NCBI GenBank assembly: GCA_900660155.1
Contig: CABFPE010000143.1
Location: 647,769-711,768, forward strand
Length of the DNA stretch: 64,000 nt
Direction: 5' to 3'
Source of the DNA: Hofstenia miamia
Lineage: Eukaryota; Xenacoelomorpha; Acoela; Hofsteniidae
A program made the position numbers and the translations under genes. The notes below the pieces were generated by a model. That model saw only the letters and a program-made list of their open reading frames with translations. It made no database searches and was not told the origin of the DNA. Below are positions 36,664 to 49,445 of the stretch, piece by piece (position 1 is the stretch's first letter; each line of letters starts with the position of its first letter).

Positions 36664-39600
36664 ATATGAATAAATTTAATTATTTTTTTCGTATATTTGG
36701 AAAGGTGTATTTTAATTATCAATACTTGTTTAATTTAAGTGAACAACTGGTGGTAAATTTAGACCTACTAAATAGAATAATTGCTGCCTGCATGCGTGAA
36801 ATTTATTGAAAAACTCTTCACAGATGAAAGACGGGTTTCGACATGGATGAAAAACTCATTCCCAGCTTTCTTCTTTGATCCGAAAGATACGCTCCATGCA
36901 AAAATAGTGTCTCTTAAACAAATAGCAATTAGTTTACTATGTGCAAAAGTCAAAATAACGATTGAAAGCTCACCCCTCCTGATATGTACTCTATATCAAA
37001 TTCACTGATGCAGATCCTGCTATTAATCCCAATTGAAATTCATTACACAGGTATTTTTAAAATTGATTTCGTTATCTAATATTAAATTTTCACAGCTGTC
37101 AATAACATTTTATTAGTACATAATGTATGTTAGATTTGTATTGTGCGATAACCAGACGCATTGGAATTGGAAATATGGAAATTATAGTGTTTGGATAAAT
37201 TGATGAAGACTTGTGAATAGTTGTTGTTAAATTGGCACGTGAGGCGAAAGTACTCTCAGTAGAATTGTAATCCATTGTTTTAGTGTTAAATTTTCGTCAC
37301 AATTATTGTCATTATTATACGAAAAGAACGTCATCTTTTGTTTTTTCCTCTATTCTTATTGAAGTGTGAAATCGTTAATATTAGATGAATTAAAGGAGGT
37401 TCCATTCGACAATTGTTTATTTCCTGTTCACACCTGATCGTCAATTGGTTTAGCAATTTGTCCAATAGACTCTCACTCAAAAAGGCTTGGCTACCTGCCC
37501 GACAGGTGAGCACAATACAGAGAAAAACGCGCGAAAGCATCATTCATTATTTACGCTTACATTGATTTCATATCAGCATTGCTTCGCTGCTTCAAGTATG
37601 CAAGATGTTGATTCAAACTAGATTACGCGGTAAATATTGTATGATTTAGCGCCTGCACGCTGATGTGCGACTTTGTATCGCATCTCATTCTATTTTCCCG
37701 CCTAAATAATTAATTAACGTAGTGAGGGAACGCTTTGGCTCTACGCGTTATTATTAATTTACGCGTCAAAATATGGAGACGCCTTTGATGCCATGACTTT
37801 GCTACATTTTTTGCCCAATAGTTTTGCTTTACGACTGTTATAACAGTCGACGAGATGTCCACGCGCAACAAAGCTCATGTTTTGATTGAAGTTTGGCGAA
37901 TGAGATTTGCAAAGGGAATCCCTAGTTTTTAAATGTTATTTTACGCTAGAAAGAGAAATTATAGTTTCTTGAAGTCATACAAATTTAATTCTACGCTTCT
38001 TTGGACACATCGACGTCATCTAAATTGTTTATTTTAGATGTATCTTTCACTTCTTAAATGAGTTATTTCAATAGTTTTCAAATGTTAATTTCACAAAAAA
38101 TTGTCTTCAACAATTTTATTGCACATTTCAAGTTTTATTCTTTACACGTTAGTAATTAAACACCAATTTCTTCATACGGTATACATACACTACACATGTG
38201 CCATTTTATGTGGCACATTGCGGCGTAGTCGAACACTTTTACTGTATTACACGATATTGAAGAATTTAACTATTAATTGGGATCTTCTATCGTATAAGAA
38301 TATCAGTTATTTTGTAAATTGAGTCGAATCACATCAAAATATAATCAGAGTGCAGATTTGGTTGCAGTATCGACTTTTGACGCAATAGCGAAATTTTCAC
38401 CTACATTACGAAATTGCACATTTTGTTCACTATGCAGAATTTTCCGCAAAATTTGTACGGATTTCGTTTCGAGGTTTGCTTAAACTGCAGGTGCAGTTTG
38501 ATTTAGACCTTATAAAGCAACAAATTCACTCCTGATGCGAACTCATACCCAAATAGCAACATTCAAATAAATTTGCAGCGATTTTTGCAAAAAAATGATA
38601 TTTTACACATGTTTTGTAAATCAGGCCAACAAAACAAATACTGCAGTTTTAACAACCCAATCCACCCTTTAAATATAATCAACAATGACAATTTTATCAG
38701 TTTCAAACACATAGATTCAATCTTACCATCATCTCGAAATTCATTGATATCGCTAAATAGGATGCCGAAATCTTTGAATTTTTAACTACTCTTGTGATCA
38801 TCAATCGCCATTAATCGGCATCAAATTTTAAATTTATTATATACATAATTTACGTATTTATATTAACATCAAGTGTTTTTTGTAAGAAGAAACATAACAC
38901 AGAATCTAAATGGATTTTACGAATAATGCAAGAATCACTTTTATTTGTAAGTGAAGATTTGAGCAAATGCCCACAAAACGACTGACAAGTATGACTTTTC
39001 CCTTTCGAAGTGTTGTTCGTTCGTATTCCTAAATCAGTGATGAAGATGTAAAAATACTAATTATAGAAATTTGATTTGCAAAATTAATAAATGTTTTGAG
39101 TTCAGCCATTACATTTTAACACCCACGGCTTGATATGTTTTCGGATTAAATGTTTGCGTCATATTGAATTGAACTTTGTTACATTAGTCTCATATTGAAG
39201 TATTTTTCTATTTGTTTCTTTAGTATTCAATTAGCCACGGTTTATCAGAGATGCTATACTAGGTTTTTTGGGTTAAATTAAATTTGAAATCTTAATTTAA
39301 ATTATTTTTTGTAAATTGATTTCAACTAAAATTTAGAAATAACTTACATTTTTTGGCATTGAATGTGAATTCCCATTTTAATTTATGTAATGTAGTTGTG
39401 AATTTGGTTCACCTAGGTGACCAGAACTTATCCTTTGAGGAACTCCATTTTTGAAAAACAAATATTGCATGCTGCTATATTTGAAAATATATTTAGTGTG
39501 ATGGTTTTATAGTCTGTTAGTATTGAGGCATAAAATGATGATAACATTAAAATGTTCTTGGTGAATTTTGGAACTATTATCATAATAATAATTAGTCGAT

Positions 39601-40344
39601 TTCACATTTCCATGCTTAATGGTCATTCACTCATTTAGGAAGTTCTTGATAATTTGGAACCATTTTAACTTTTCTTTATGAAGTAAAACAACTCCTTCCA
39701 AAAAGTGATTTCGCAGATTAAAGAACCATTTTCATTCAAAAATTTGTTTGATTGCACTCATCGGTTTTTTCACCATATAGGTTTAGATTGTTCCATTTAA
39801 TGCAAGTTGGGTGCATGATTTGCGTACGCAATAAGCTGAACACAATGTACGCAAAGATTAACTGCATCAATTATAAGTTTTATCATAATATATGGTGAAG
39901 AACATTCTGAAATATTGAAATGCGTTCAGAGGTGAGTTTGTAATTATGCTATCTCCAAAAAAAATTGAATTTTAAACATGTCTCACACAAAGGGGATTTA
40001 CCTCAATAACGGTATGTTTTCATTCCTTGATATATTAACCAAATTTTCAAGGATGTTCACTATGATGACTGGCCAGTGATTTCGTCTGTTAAAGCTGGAC
40101 AACAGCTATAACACATTAGGGAAGACAAACCTGCGTAATGCTCTAAGTTTATTATTCTCTCTGGTAAGCAAACAATGCACTTTATTATAAGAACTTGCCC
40201 GAAACTATTACCATCGATTTTATTGACTTCAGACAAGTAAATATATGTCTACTCTTAACACAGGTCAATTAATTAATCGAAATTAAAAACAACATAAACT
40301 TTGATATTTTGCATAAACAATAATAACAAACTGTGCATGATATG
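34201..40344. other. A+T-rich DNA without a recognisable gene
   Basis: Contains (AT)14 at 36,631-36,658. Frames up to 75 codons, including one around 38.57-38.79 kb that is open on both strands, cannot be tied to any protein. Confidence 0.5.
36631..36658. repeat. (AT)14 microsatellite
   Basis: Pure dinucleotide array of 28 bases. Confidence 0.95.
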
Positions 40345-40884
40345 ATCAAGTCAATTCCAAATACAATATGCCATTAGTTGGTTGGTGTATTGAAAACAAA
40401 GCTCAGTTGAACGCTGCCAAGTCAAAGAAATTAACACTATGTTTTTTAAGAAACTTTCAACTTCTTGTTGAAACATAATTGACTCTGTCCAGGGTCTACT
40501 ATTTATAGAAGGTCCTGCTCAGTCATAATTAAGAGAGTACAATCTATTAAGTTGCTGGGCATCACCATTTAGCCCCACCTGTGATGGTCAGAACATACTA
40601 AAGCATCCAAGAGACTGAGTTTTATCAAACAACTGAAAAGAAGCCGCTTACCCAAAAAGGATTTACTTACGGGGCATTTTGAAATTGTTCACTCAATATT
40701 TAAGCATTGCTCACTAGTATGGCATAACAGTTTGACATTATCTCATGAACATGAACGAATACAGAAAAGAAGTTTTAGAATAACTGCATCAGAGTATATA
40801 TATTATGAAGCAATAACGATGTTTCAATGTCAGACTCTAAAGGAAAGACGTGAGATTCAGTGTGATCATTTGTGGAAAAAATGA
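40345..40884 (+). pseudogene. Decayed LINE reverse-transcriptase 3' fragment, second family
   Basis: From 40,537 one plus-strand frame reads VQSIKLLGITI, then (stop) PHL (stop) WSEH, then TKASKRLSFIKQLKRSRL and on through FEIVHSIFKHCSLVWHN, HERIQKRSFRI and TLKERREIQCDHLWKK to TGA at 40,882. These are the classic C-terminal motifs of CR1/L2/Jockey-type non-LTR retrotransposons: (K)LLGI...L.W..H, (Y)CS.VWH, IQKR..RI and L..RR...C..L..K. Upstream at about 40,383, in a frame offset by one, WCIENKAQLNAAKSKKL fits W...N.L.LN..KSK. At least two in-frame stops and one frame change are present. It differs clearly from the LINE at 28.7 kb, being older and of another family. No 3' tail is identifiable. 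Confidence 0.7.
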
Positions 40885-41593
40885 GAAAAAAACTCATCAA
40901 TTTGAATCATCTCATTCTATCTCTACGTTCAATTGATTATGATTTATGATATGTACATGATACATGTAGTGATATTGGTTACTGAACAAGATTTGCCCAC
41001 TCATACATTCCATCTCAAATTTTAGAAAAATTAATCTATGAATTATAATCTCTAGTGCACATTTTATAATTATTTTGTACATAATGTAACCACAATTCAA
41101 TCTTGGGGTTTCAAGTGAATAATATATACTTACTTCCTTTCTTACTATGCAATTTTTTCTCGTAAGTATTGTGTATTTCCCGGGCATTAATGTTATGTGT
41201 TGAGTTCCAGTATTGAGTAAGCCCATTTTTCCACAACATTCTTTACACAGTACTGGAATTCTACAAAAACTCAGAATGTACAATTCTATTAAAAAATCGG
41301 TATTTACGACTGGACCAAAAAATTTAGTAATTTTGATTGATTTTCGTTTTCTCCATAGTTTTGGAGAAAAAAAATTCAACTGTTAAAAGCTTTGTAACAC
41401 CCTCATTATTATGAAGAATACATTCTTCAGCAATTTTACACGGAATTCAATTGGATCAATTTTAGTATTTGAGACAACGAAAAATTTACACAGTACTGGA
41501 GTTGAATTGTAATGCATAATTGTGACTAAATAACATCCAATATAAACACCACCATCAATTAGAGAAAATGAAGTTAATATTGTTCATATCCTA
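40885..41593. other. Sequence next to the LINE fragment, no gene recognised
   Basis: The minus strand has a 155-codon open frame (41,379-40,912), the longest non-LINE frame in the window. It shows no motif, signal peptide or repeat I can name. It may be chance, or coding sequence of an old element. Confidence 0.4.
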
Positions 41594-42138
41594 TTAACCC
41601 TATCTCTGCCGGAAATGGAGTGCTGTGGAAGCACCCTCTTGATAAATTCTGTTAATCTCTAAATTGAAAGATTTTTTTTATTTTTCCTAAAATATTTTTA
41701 GCAAGAAAAATGCCTAAAAATTAAAATCATACTTTGTTTTTTTTTCTAGTTATACACTATATTTCTAAAATCGCTAATATCTTAATTCCTAACTTAATAA
41801 TTTTGCTTCAGAATATCAGATCAGGATAAATCTTTACTTTCTCAATGTGTTCAGTTTATCATTGGCCACTACCGTGCCAAATATTAGCGTTGTTGGGGTC
41901 TTGCAACAAATTTTTCCAATGTTTTGGCATTTCAGTTAAGTATGCTGACGTCAGCGCCTATTTTGGCGTCAGAGCAGCAGATTAGCAGTTAATTTGTTCT
42001 CTTAGTATTCAGCCATATGTAAACTATAGTCCTGCAAAATTCCCTGCTTGGTAATGAATAGGATTGATTTTATACCTGGATTACTGTTTGTGCACCCCTC
42101 GGTTTTAAAAGTGAAAGGTCCGACCGGGATAGGGTTAA
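41594..42138. mobile_element. piggyBac-type MITE
   Basis: The element 41,598-42,134 (537 bp) is bounded on both sides by TTAA (41,594-41,597 and 42,135-42,138), the piggyBac target duplication. Its inverted ends are CCCTATCTCTGCCGGA and, from the other side, CCCTATCCCGGTCGGA, 13 of 16 bases alike. The interior has no transposase frame. Near 41,945 it holds the palindrome CTGACGTCAG followed by a TTGGCGTCAG half-copy, both containing CRE-like GACGTCA/GCGTCA words. Confidence 0.8.
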
Positions 42139-44190
42139 GAAGGCTAGTATCTTGTCGTCATTGTTGATTCCAATTGTTAATTGCTGAGAGACAATGAATA
42201 TTGTAGTGAAAATATTTCGCAGAATGAGCTTTGTGATTGTAAGGATTATAACACTTGTATTCATTATTCCAAAATTGAACTTTATTTATGATGTAATGGA
42301 AAGAAATGTGTGGCATTCATCTGAAGGTCACCCTCATACGTTTTACTATCTGTTTCCGAAATATAGCCAGTCATTTAATACTACAATACAATCAAATCAC
42401 GACCTTATCATTCTTATCTTACCATTTTTCAACAGAATGGATATTATGTTCAATAGCGTTATTTTTTGTCTGGCTTTTGACTTTGCAAATAAACAGGGAT
42501 GGGTAATATAAGTTTCTAGAAATACCATATCAATCTGATATTTATTAAATAAACCTTGGTGTTCTAGGAATTTCTGAATTTTTTTGAAAAATAATGTATT
42601 TTTATCAACAGATATTAAAATATAGAAGAATTTTGTGGTAGCATTAGACATAGTTGTGTTTTATTTCTTTATTTTGTTGGTTGCTTCAGCAATTGGTAAT
42701 AAAATGGTTCTGTACTCTTCCAATGACTCGTTTATAAATGCGTTTATTTGTGTTTGTGATGCATTGTTAACAATTTTTTCAACTATTGTAATTAAAAATC
42801 GATTGTGAAATACATTTTAGTAGATAATTCAAGTGAATATATATTTAATTCATTTAAAAAAATAATCTCCCATAGAAAGAGAAGTCGCCTTTTTCATAAA
42901 TATGACACTAGTCGCCTGAATCTGCCATTTTTGGTACTAGAGTCTGAATAATAAAGCGATTTTTTAGTGATAAAAAATTGATTTCAATTTCATTTGTCTA
43001 ATTGGCTTGGTTTATAGCTTCGCTTGTCACTGTTTGCCAATTGCAATCAATCACAAATTACATCGATGTGAATAATTACTTGCTTGCCAAAACCCGTCGA
43101 AGTTTAAATTTCACATGTCTAAAACGAACTTGAAAAAAATCCCGATGAAAACCCAATCCTGACCATCATTTTGCTAGCTTTCTAAATTTTTAGGGATCTT
43201 TTGTTTCAAATATATTATAAAAACAGTCTGAGATTTTTAAATATTTTGCTTGGGGTTTACACCTAATATTATAGTTTATTTCAAAAGCATAACATCTTAA
43301 TACTTTACAAACTTCGGCTTGTTGAGTATACAGAATCGGATACGATATGCGCTTAATATTTTTTACTGACATATATACGATGCCATTCAATAGCAGATTG
43401 TATTTCTAAGATACGCCTTCAGAAAGGAATGCGCGAAAGCGTATGGAATCGGGTTTTAATAGATTCTACATTTACGAGTATCAGCATAGTAGAAGTACAA
43501 CAAGATCACGATTCATGAACCGGTGGCCCGATGATCTGTTTGAAAGTATCGATCTGATTCAAAAAATTTAAGTAAAATGCTATTATCCTGCAAGAAATAT
43601 GTTTGCGCCACTGGAATCTTATGCGCAATTGAATTTCCCTTAAATATATGCGACACTGCATTACCTCTGAAATAGAAAATGTATATTTAAATAAAATTTT
43701 TCCCTTACTCGATGACACGGTTTTTTCTACGTTTTTCAAAAAAATTATCCAACTACTCGGCTTTAATGCATTTAGTCTGTGAATCCTTGACCGAATTGAC
43801 CCTATGACCTGATTGCATCTCTGCTGTAGACTTTTGATTATCCGAACTGTTCAAGCAATTGTTTGCAAACTTCGTTTAGTTAATCGGTGTATTCTGATAG
43901 TCAAATTAACTAAATAAACATCCAAAATGTCGTATATAGAGGTTGTAATACACAACACTAGCTCAATTTATATAACGGAATTATATGCTGACTAATTTTT
44001 TGTTAAACATCAATTTACTAATGTTAAATGCATTCTGATTATGGGATTTTGTGAAATCCATAAAATTTCAGTTAACTTATGAAATTGAAGTTTCGCTTAA
44101 AAACTTCATAAAACAACTAAATTTTAGGAGTTGGGGTTGGGGTTAAGTTAGGGCTAGAGTTAATATTTTAAAATATATTCCAGCTTCACT

Positions 44191-44213
44191 ATATATATAT
44201 ATATATATATATN
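44191..44213. repeat. (AT)11 microsatellite ending at an unresolved base
   Basis: Pure AT array followed by a single N, so the true length is unknown. Confidence 0.85.
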
Positions 44214-44499
44214 GGTTTGCGTTGAACAATATAGACTTCAAATAATGAATTCAAGTCTTGTTTTCTAGAAATCAATTTTGGATACCAATTTTACCGCATA
44301 TCGTCATCGTCAGTGTAAAATAGTAAAAACAAATAAATAAGACTAACCTTCCAGAATTTCACTTTTGAATCAATGATTAATGGATTGCTATCAGATGTTT
44401 ATTTAGGCAGAAATGACACATTTTCAATTTGATCTTACTTTTTCCGAAATTGCTGGAAAAAGGTGTAGAATTAATTTCGAACAGATAGTCTCTACTTTG

Positions 44500-44501
<2 letters not shown>

Positions 44502-44531
<30 letters not shown>
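44502..44531. repeat. (TA)15 microsatellite
   Basis: Pure dinucleotide array of 30 bases. Confidence 0.95.
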
Positions 44532-44533
<2 letters not shown>

Positions 44534-46214
44534 CGCGATTTATATATAGTGAGGATTCCAGGCTATGTCCAAAGCGTCATTTTACATTTCTTGGAAAAAC
44601 TTGTTTCATTTGTAATGTAATTGAAGATTAGCAATATTTCACCATTGGCCTACTATGTGCTCCTATCTTTGAATTTATTCAATGTCTAAATGTTTAGTAA
44701 ATAAATCAGAATAGTGCGATTTGTATAAGGTATTATTAGATTAGAATAATGGTTTTGTAGTTATGTAAAATTTTGAAATTTTGATTAGTTTTTTTAAAAT
44801 ATATCGTATATCAAAATATTTCTAAAGAATGGCACAAGTTTACCAAAAGAACAACAGAATTTTTGGGGTTGTAGAGGCCAAAATAGTCCAGAACCTTTTA
44901 AATTTTCTTTGTACTAAGTTCAGTGTTGAGTACTATTAATCACCTACATCAAGGTATACCTACTTAAGTTTAATTTGAACTGGACGAAATCGTCCTCTCA
45001 TGCAGTAGAGGGTTAAACACAGTGGAAGTCAGCAGAAGCTGAATTTCAGATAAGCAAAAAAGTATTTTTAAATATGATTTGGTAGAAAAGTTATTGTTCT
45101 TAAATTTATAGAATTAAGTATATTGCAAAATGTTACCACACTCAAAAATAGACTTTTTAGTTTGGGAAATTCTCTGGCATTTGGTTGCTGCTTGTGGCCG
45201 ATTTTCCCAAAGTCAGAACAGTTCTTGTAATTTAAAATTATAAGTTTTTTATTGTAATTTATCATTTTTATTTTGAAGGATTTTTCCTTCTTAAGATAAG
45301 TTTAAATGTAAGTATTATTACATGTTGTATGCTTTCCCACTGTATGGATCTGTTGAAGTTTTCTGCGAAATATGCAGGGTTAGCATACTATCTAACCCTA
45401 TAAAACATAACTCATAGCTATATGGTGGTAACAGTTACAGAAATACAATTGTAGTCATGCATTTAGAAGGCTTGCAATGTCTTGTTTACACAGCAAGCAA
45501 GCGCAATTTACGTAGGTAGGCTTACTCTCCAAGTGCTACTTAATTGTGAATGTGCTCGCCTTGTCGATATTTGTGTTCACAAGCGCCTATTTTATTTAGC
45601 CTGCCCATTGCTTGTTTAACTTTGATAACTTTGTTTGTTTTAAGTGGTTGTCTCTGAGATCTACGGGTTATTACTGCCAATTTTTAAGCCGTCTCATAGT
45701 TAGTGTCGAAGTGCATTGCCTTAAGATAATCACACAAGTGTGTGTCAATACCGTTCGACAAGTACTTTTAAATTGATAAAAGTGACAGTTTGCTAATTCT
45801 TGGCATATACCCTAAATGTTTTCATCTTTAACGAAATATACTCTTTTACGTCGACATATATGTACTTAGAAAGGTTGGTTTACATATCAATTCCATTTTA
45901 TCTAAATCATCACTCGAAAAAAATATTTGATGACGCCAATGAGCTATTCTCAAAGACGACTCTTCAATCTCAACGAATCACCAAAAATTGTTTTAAGAAT
46001 TCAAATTCAATTTGCATGTATACGTATAACACATCCCTTTGTGTAAAATACAAATTTTTCGGGCGCTTTGTAGAGTTTCCCATGTATTATGCTAAGCAAA
46101 ACTTTTTGTAATTTTGGCAAAATTTGCCAGTGAATTTTGTTTATAGGCCCATTCGAACAAAATTCTGGCCACATAATATTCAGTATCAGATAGGACCGGC
46201 TGTAGCCTATAGAA

Positions 46215-46555
46215 AAAGGCTTGCTGTATGCCGAAGTATTAGAGTTCGGCGGGACTGCCTAGTCCCATGGAATTTACTGGCCCTCTTCCATGGGACTGGG
46301 ATCTGGAGGAAAAAAATTCAGTGGGATTGGCAACTAAAATGAAGGATCTGGGACCACGGATTTCAGAATATTACTCAAACTTTTTCTAATTTTAGTGAAA
46401 ATATAAGCTATGCTATGGTACCAATGGCACTATGGTGCCAGAAAATTTCTCTGAACTGTTATCAAATCCAATGAGACTAAATGGGATTGGGACTAAGGAA
46501 GTCCTGTCCTCCCAAAAAACCCCACTCGGTATTGGTATCCCGTTACTAAACAAAA
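46215..46555. mobile_element. Probable MITE with iterated GGGACT/GGGATTGG motifs
   Basis: An A+T-rich core (46,365-46,430) lies between two segments with repeated GGGACT, GGGATTGG and AGTCCC words: GGGACTGCCTAGTCCC at about 46,250, TGGGACTGGGATCTGG at about 46,291, GGGATTGGGACTAAGG at about 46,482. AGTCCCATGG (46,261-46,270) and CCATGGGACT (46,288-46,297) form a perfect 10-bp stem. The design resembles the hAT-type MITEs elsewhere in the window, but clear terminal repeats and target duplications were not found. Confidence 0.5.
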
Positions 46556-46619
46556 AAATGGAGATTCAATTATCAGTGTTTGATAAATTAATCATAAATG
46601 AAGAGAAATTCATTTAGCC

Positions 46620-47325
46620 AAATTTGACTGTGTTGTAGTTTTAGTTGTGATAAAGGTTAATGCATATAAATGATCAATATAAAAACCAGTTTTTGTGAAT
46701 GATCTACAATATGCATGTAGAATCAATATTTTTGTTATTGACAGCTGCTGTAATCCCTAAAAAATTATTTCAACCTCATATCAATATATAATAGAAAAGT
46801 GTTTTTTCTATTTGAACGAATATCAGACTGTTGCGTCGTTATTGTAAAACATTTACATATATCTCTGGTATAATTATTTATGTGTATTGCATCTCTATTA
46901 ATTTCACTTTTTAAAGTTCAAAATTCAATTTAGAACTATTTTTGTAGAATTCAATTCTAGAATTTAATGATTAGTTTATAAACTAAGGCCTCAAAATTCG
47001 AAAATGGCCGCATTTACATTTAAATTTAGTTTCATATAGTCGTCAGGTACATGTAGGGTTACTTAGCAAAATTAGATTTTTTTAATCGTTTACTTCTTTG
47101 AAGAAATTTATTGTGAAGGTTTCTTACATCTGGTACAATGTAACTTAGTTAGCTTTGGTCAAATTGAAATGTTCAAACGAATATTTATGACATTCAAAAC
47201 ATGTTATGGATCTAAGGATCGTTCAGACTAATGTTTTGAACAACGGATAACTACTATTGGGAAATGATTATGAGACTGTAACATAATTTAATTTTAAAGT
47301 TGATACTACCAGAATAATATCAAAA
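46620..47325. other. A+T-rich DNA without a recognisable gene
   Basis: I see nothing identifiable in this stretch. Confidence 0.55.
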
Positions 47326-47700
47326 CTAAGACAGTATGAGCCCCACTATCCACTCGGACCTTACCCTTAGAAGTGTACAATTGAAGGCAGTGTAGTCATT
47401 CTCTGTCCGTACCTTGGGAACGCTAGTGATGTTACCGTGAAAATATTGAGCTTCTTTCATTTCGTGAACGAAGGCTACTAACGACATGTGATAAATAGAG
47501 CGCGATTGCCGTCGCCTAGAAACATTTTGTGACATTGCAAAGCGGTCTTACTGCAGCAGAACAAGTGCAGGTCAAAGAGAGTAATTACTCCTGATATATA
47601 TTTGTAGTTGCCCCTTGAGACGCTGCATGATCCTATAGAGTTACTAGGATTTACATAAGAGTAACTACAATGGGGTTGCAACTTGCTCGAAGCTTTAAAC
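47326..47700. repeat. Unidentified older dispersed repeat, copy B
   Basis: Same orientation as copy A (6781-7760) and collinear with it at three anchors. Two minus-strand frames overlap here (69 and 94 codons), with no recognised domain. This copy lacks the hAT insertion of copy A, so it represents the unoccupied state of that site in the family. Confidence 0.5.
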
Positions 47701-49270
47701 ACGAAATTTAACGAGGTTTTTCCATGAGCAAAAGATGTTGATCGCCTAGATATAAAAATCACTTACTGCACATGTCCATACAAACTTGTAAGAAAACTCG
47801 AAATACGGACAACTTGAAGAAAATTTTCAAATCTTATGTCTCAACAAAAAGATTATATTGAAATATTTTGCTTATTATAGTCAATATTTTTATTTACAAA
47901 AAAAACATTGTGAAAGTTTGATTTGTTCAAATAGTGATTTTGGATACACCAATACCAAACCTTTCTCCTAAGTTATTGTATAAGGAAAGCATTTTAGCAA
48001 GAGACGTATAACAATCTTTACGAAGGACCGGTGTATAATAGATTCTCTAGCATGGTGAGATATCACTGAATGTATTACTATAGGAAATATGGAACCTAAA
48101 AGGCGTCAATCAATTTATGCAATGTATCCGGGAAACGGAAGAAATTATCACACCCATATCCAGATATCCTATCTCCTCTATCCCGGAAATATTTACTTTT
48201 ATCAACATCCTAAAATTCATTTGCAAATAATTATTTTGTTTATCGTAAAATGGGTTATGTTGTATGCATTTTTCATTCATGAAGTTTTTTAAGTTTAAAT
48301 TTTTAATTTTTTCAAGATACTAAGTTTAGTAAAAGTTGAAAATTTTTTTGAATTTTTTTCACAGCATTGATAATTCAATTAGGAATACAAAAATGGGTCT
48401 TATTCCTATTTATCAAATCTTGAAAATATTTATGTAAAACTATGTTCCATATTAAGCTGTAAACTAGTCATGCATTGGGATATTCAAATTCAATGAAGCA
48501 TGTTCATTGTACAGCATGCAAATGACAGCAAGTAATGTTAGATCTAGTGAGAGAATATCAGACGAGTCGATGTGAAAAGTGCATCGTTATTTGTTATTTC
48601 TATTATTCTTTATTTGGAAGTGTATTCTTAGGGCCCTAATTGTAGGGGCCTATCAAACATAGTTAAATTAGAAATATGTGAAGTAGTGTAAATTTATTGA
48701 ACTGGGTTGATATTTTCAAAACATGCATAATTTAAGAGGGTCATCAACTGTTTAGAGGAGCGCTGTGATCAAGTTTTTACAAGAGGTGTAACCAACCTAG
48801 TTTCATTTTTTGTTACGATATAAATTTAATTAAAATATGAAAATTCTAGCTGAAGGAGTTACTATGTAAAGTTTCAGATATTAAAATTCATTCCTATTGA
48901 GAATGAATAAGATCAATGGCGTATAGAGCCACTTAATCTTTCCGTTCGGACATAAATCGCCAGTTAGTGGAGTCTAGAAGAAAGCATTTTAAATCAAATT
49001 GTTTTTAGAGCAAGAAAAATATTAGTTGTATAAGTGCCAACTGTTATTTAGTTTTTAGTTTAAGTGTATTAACACCAAAAATTAATATTTTTATAATAAT
49101 TAATGTCAATAACTAAAACTACTACAAACAGATGAACATTTGTAGCTAATCTGTTATTGTATTAAATTGAAAGATCATAATATTGCTGAGTTTTTATAAA
49201 AAAACAGGCGTTGGATTTTTGGAAGGTTTTAATAAATGGAAATACATGTATATGGTAAACAATTGAAAAA
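47701..49270. other. A+T-rich DNA without a recognisable gene
   Basis: I see nothing identifiable beyond a 67-codon frame at 48,089-48,292 with no known relatives. Confidence 0.5.
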
Positions 49271-49278
49271 TTGCAATT

Positions 49279-49445
49279 CATGGGCGAGTACATGGGGCCC
49301 AAGCAGCCCCCCCATTCAAAGCAAAATTATGATAAAGTCCCCTCAAAGAAAAGAAAAACCTCACTAAATAATGAAACAGATTACTCTGTCAATATATAGA
49401 CTTCATTTTAGCCCCTCCAAATCTTAAAATCTGTACTCACCCCTG
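49279..49445. mobile_element. Small hAT-type MITE
   Basis: Ends CATGGGCGAGTACA and, inverted, CAGGGGTGAGTACA, 12 of 14 bases alike. The flanking octamers TTGCAATT and TTGTGAGT match at five of eight positions, compatible with a decayed 8-bp duplication. AGCCCCCCC near the left and AGCCCCTCC near the right are subterminal C-rich motifs in the same orientation. There is no coding frame. Confidence 0.6.

Larger units (their letters stand above)
42139..46180. other. A+T-rich DNA with microsatellites, no recognisable gene
   Basis: A 105-codon plus-strand frame at 42,194-42,511 and a 103-codon frame at 45,800-46,111 match no known family. Contains (AT)n at 44,191-44,212 (ending at a single N, 44,213) and 44,502-44,531. 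A hairpin with arms AGGGTTAG/CTAACCCT lies at 45,376-45,399. Confidence 0.5.

Noticed and set aside
40912-41379. 155-codon minus-strand open frame as a host gene
   Set aside because: It is the longest non-LINE frame, but it has no recognisable motif, sits directly beside a decayed LINE, and no promoter, splice sites or homology could be seen.
42194-42511. 105-codon frame as a small membrane protein gene
   Set aside because: The hydrophobic composition is what A+T-rich noise gives, and overlapping frames on both strands are equally open.
45800-46111. 103-codon frame as a gene
   Set aside because: Rich in Tyr, Phe, Asn and Lys with no motif; consistent with chance in A+T-rich DNA.
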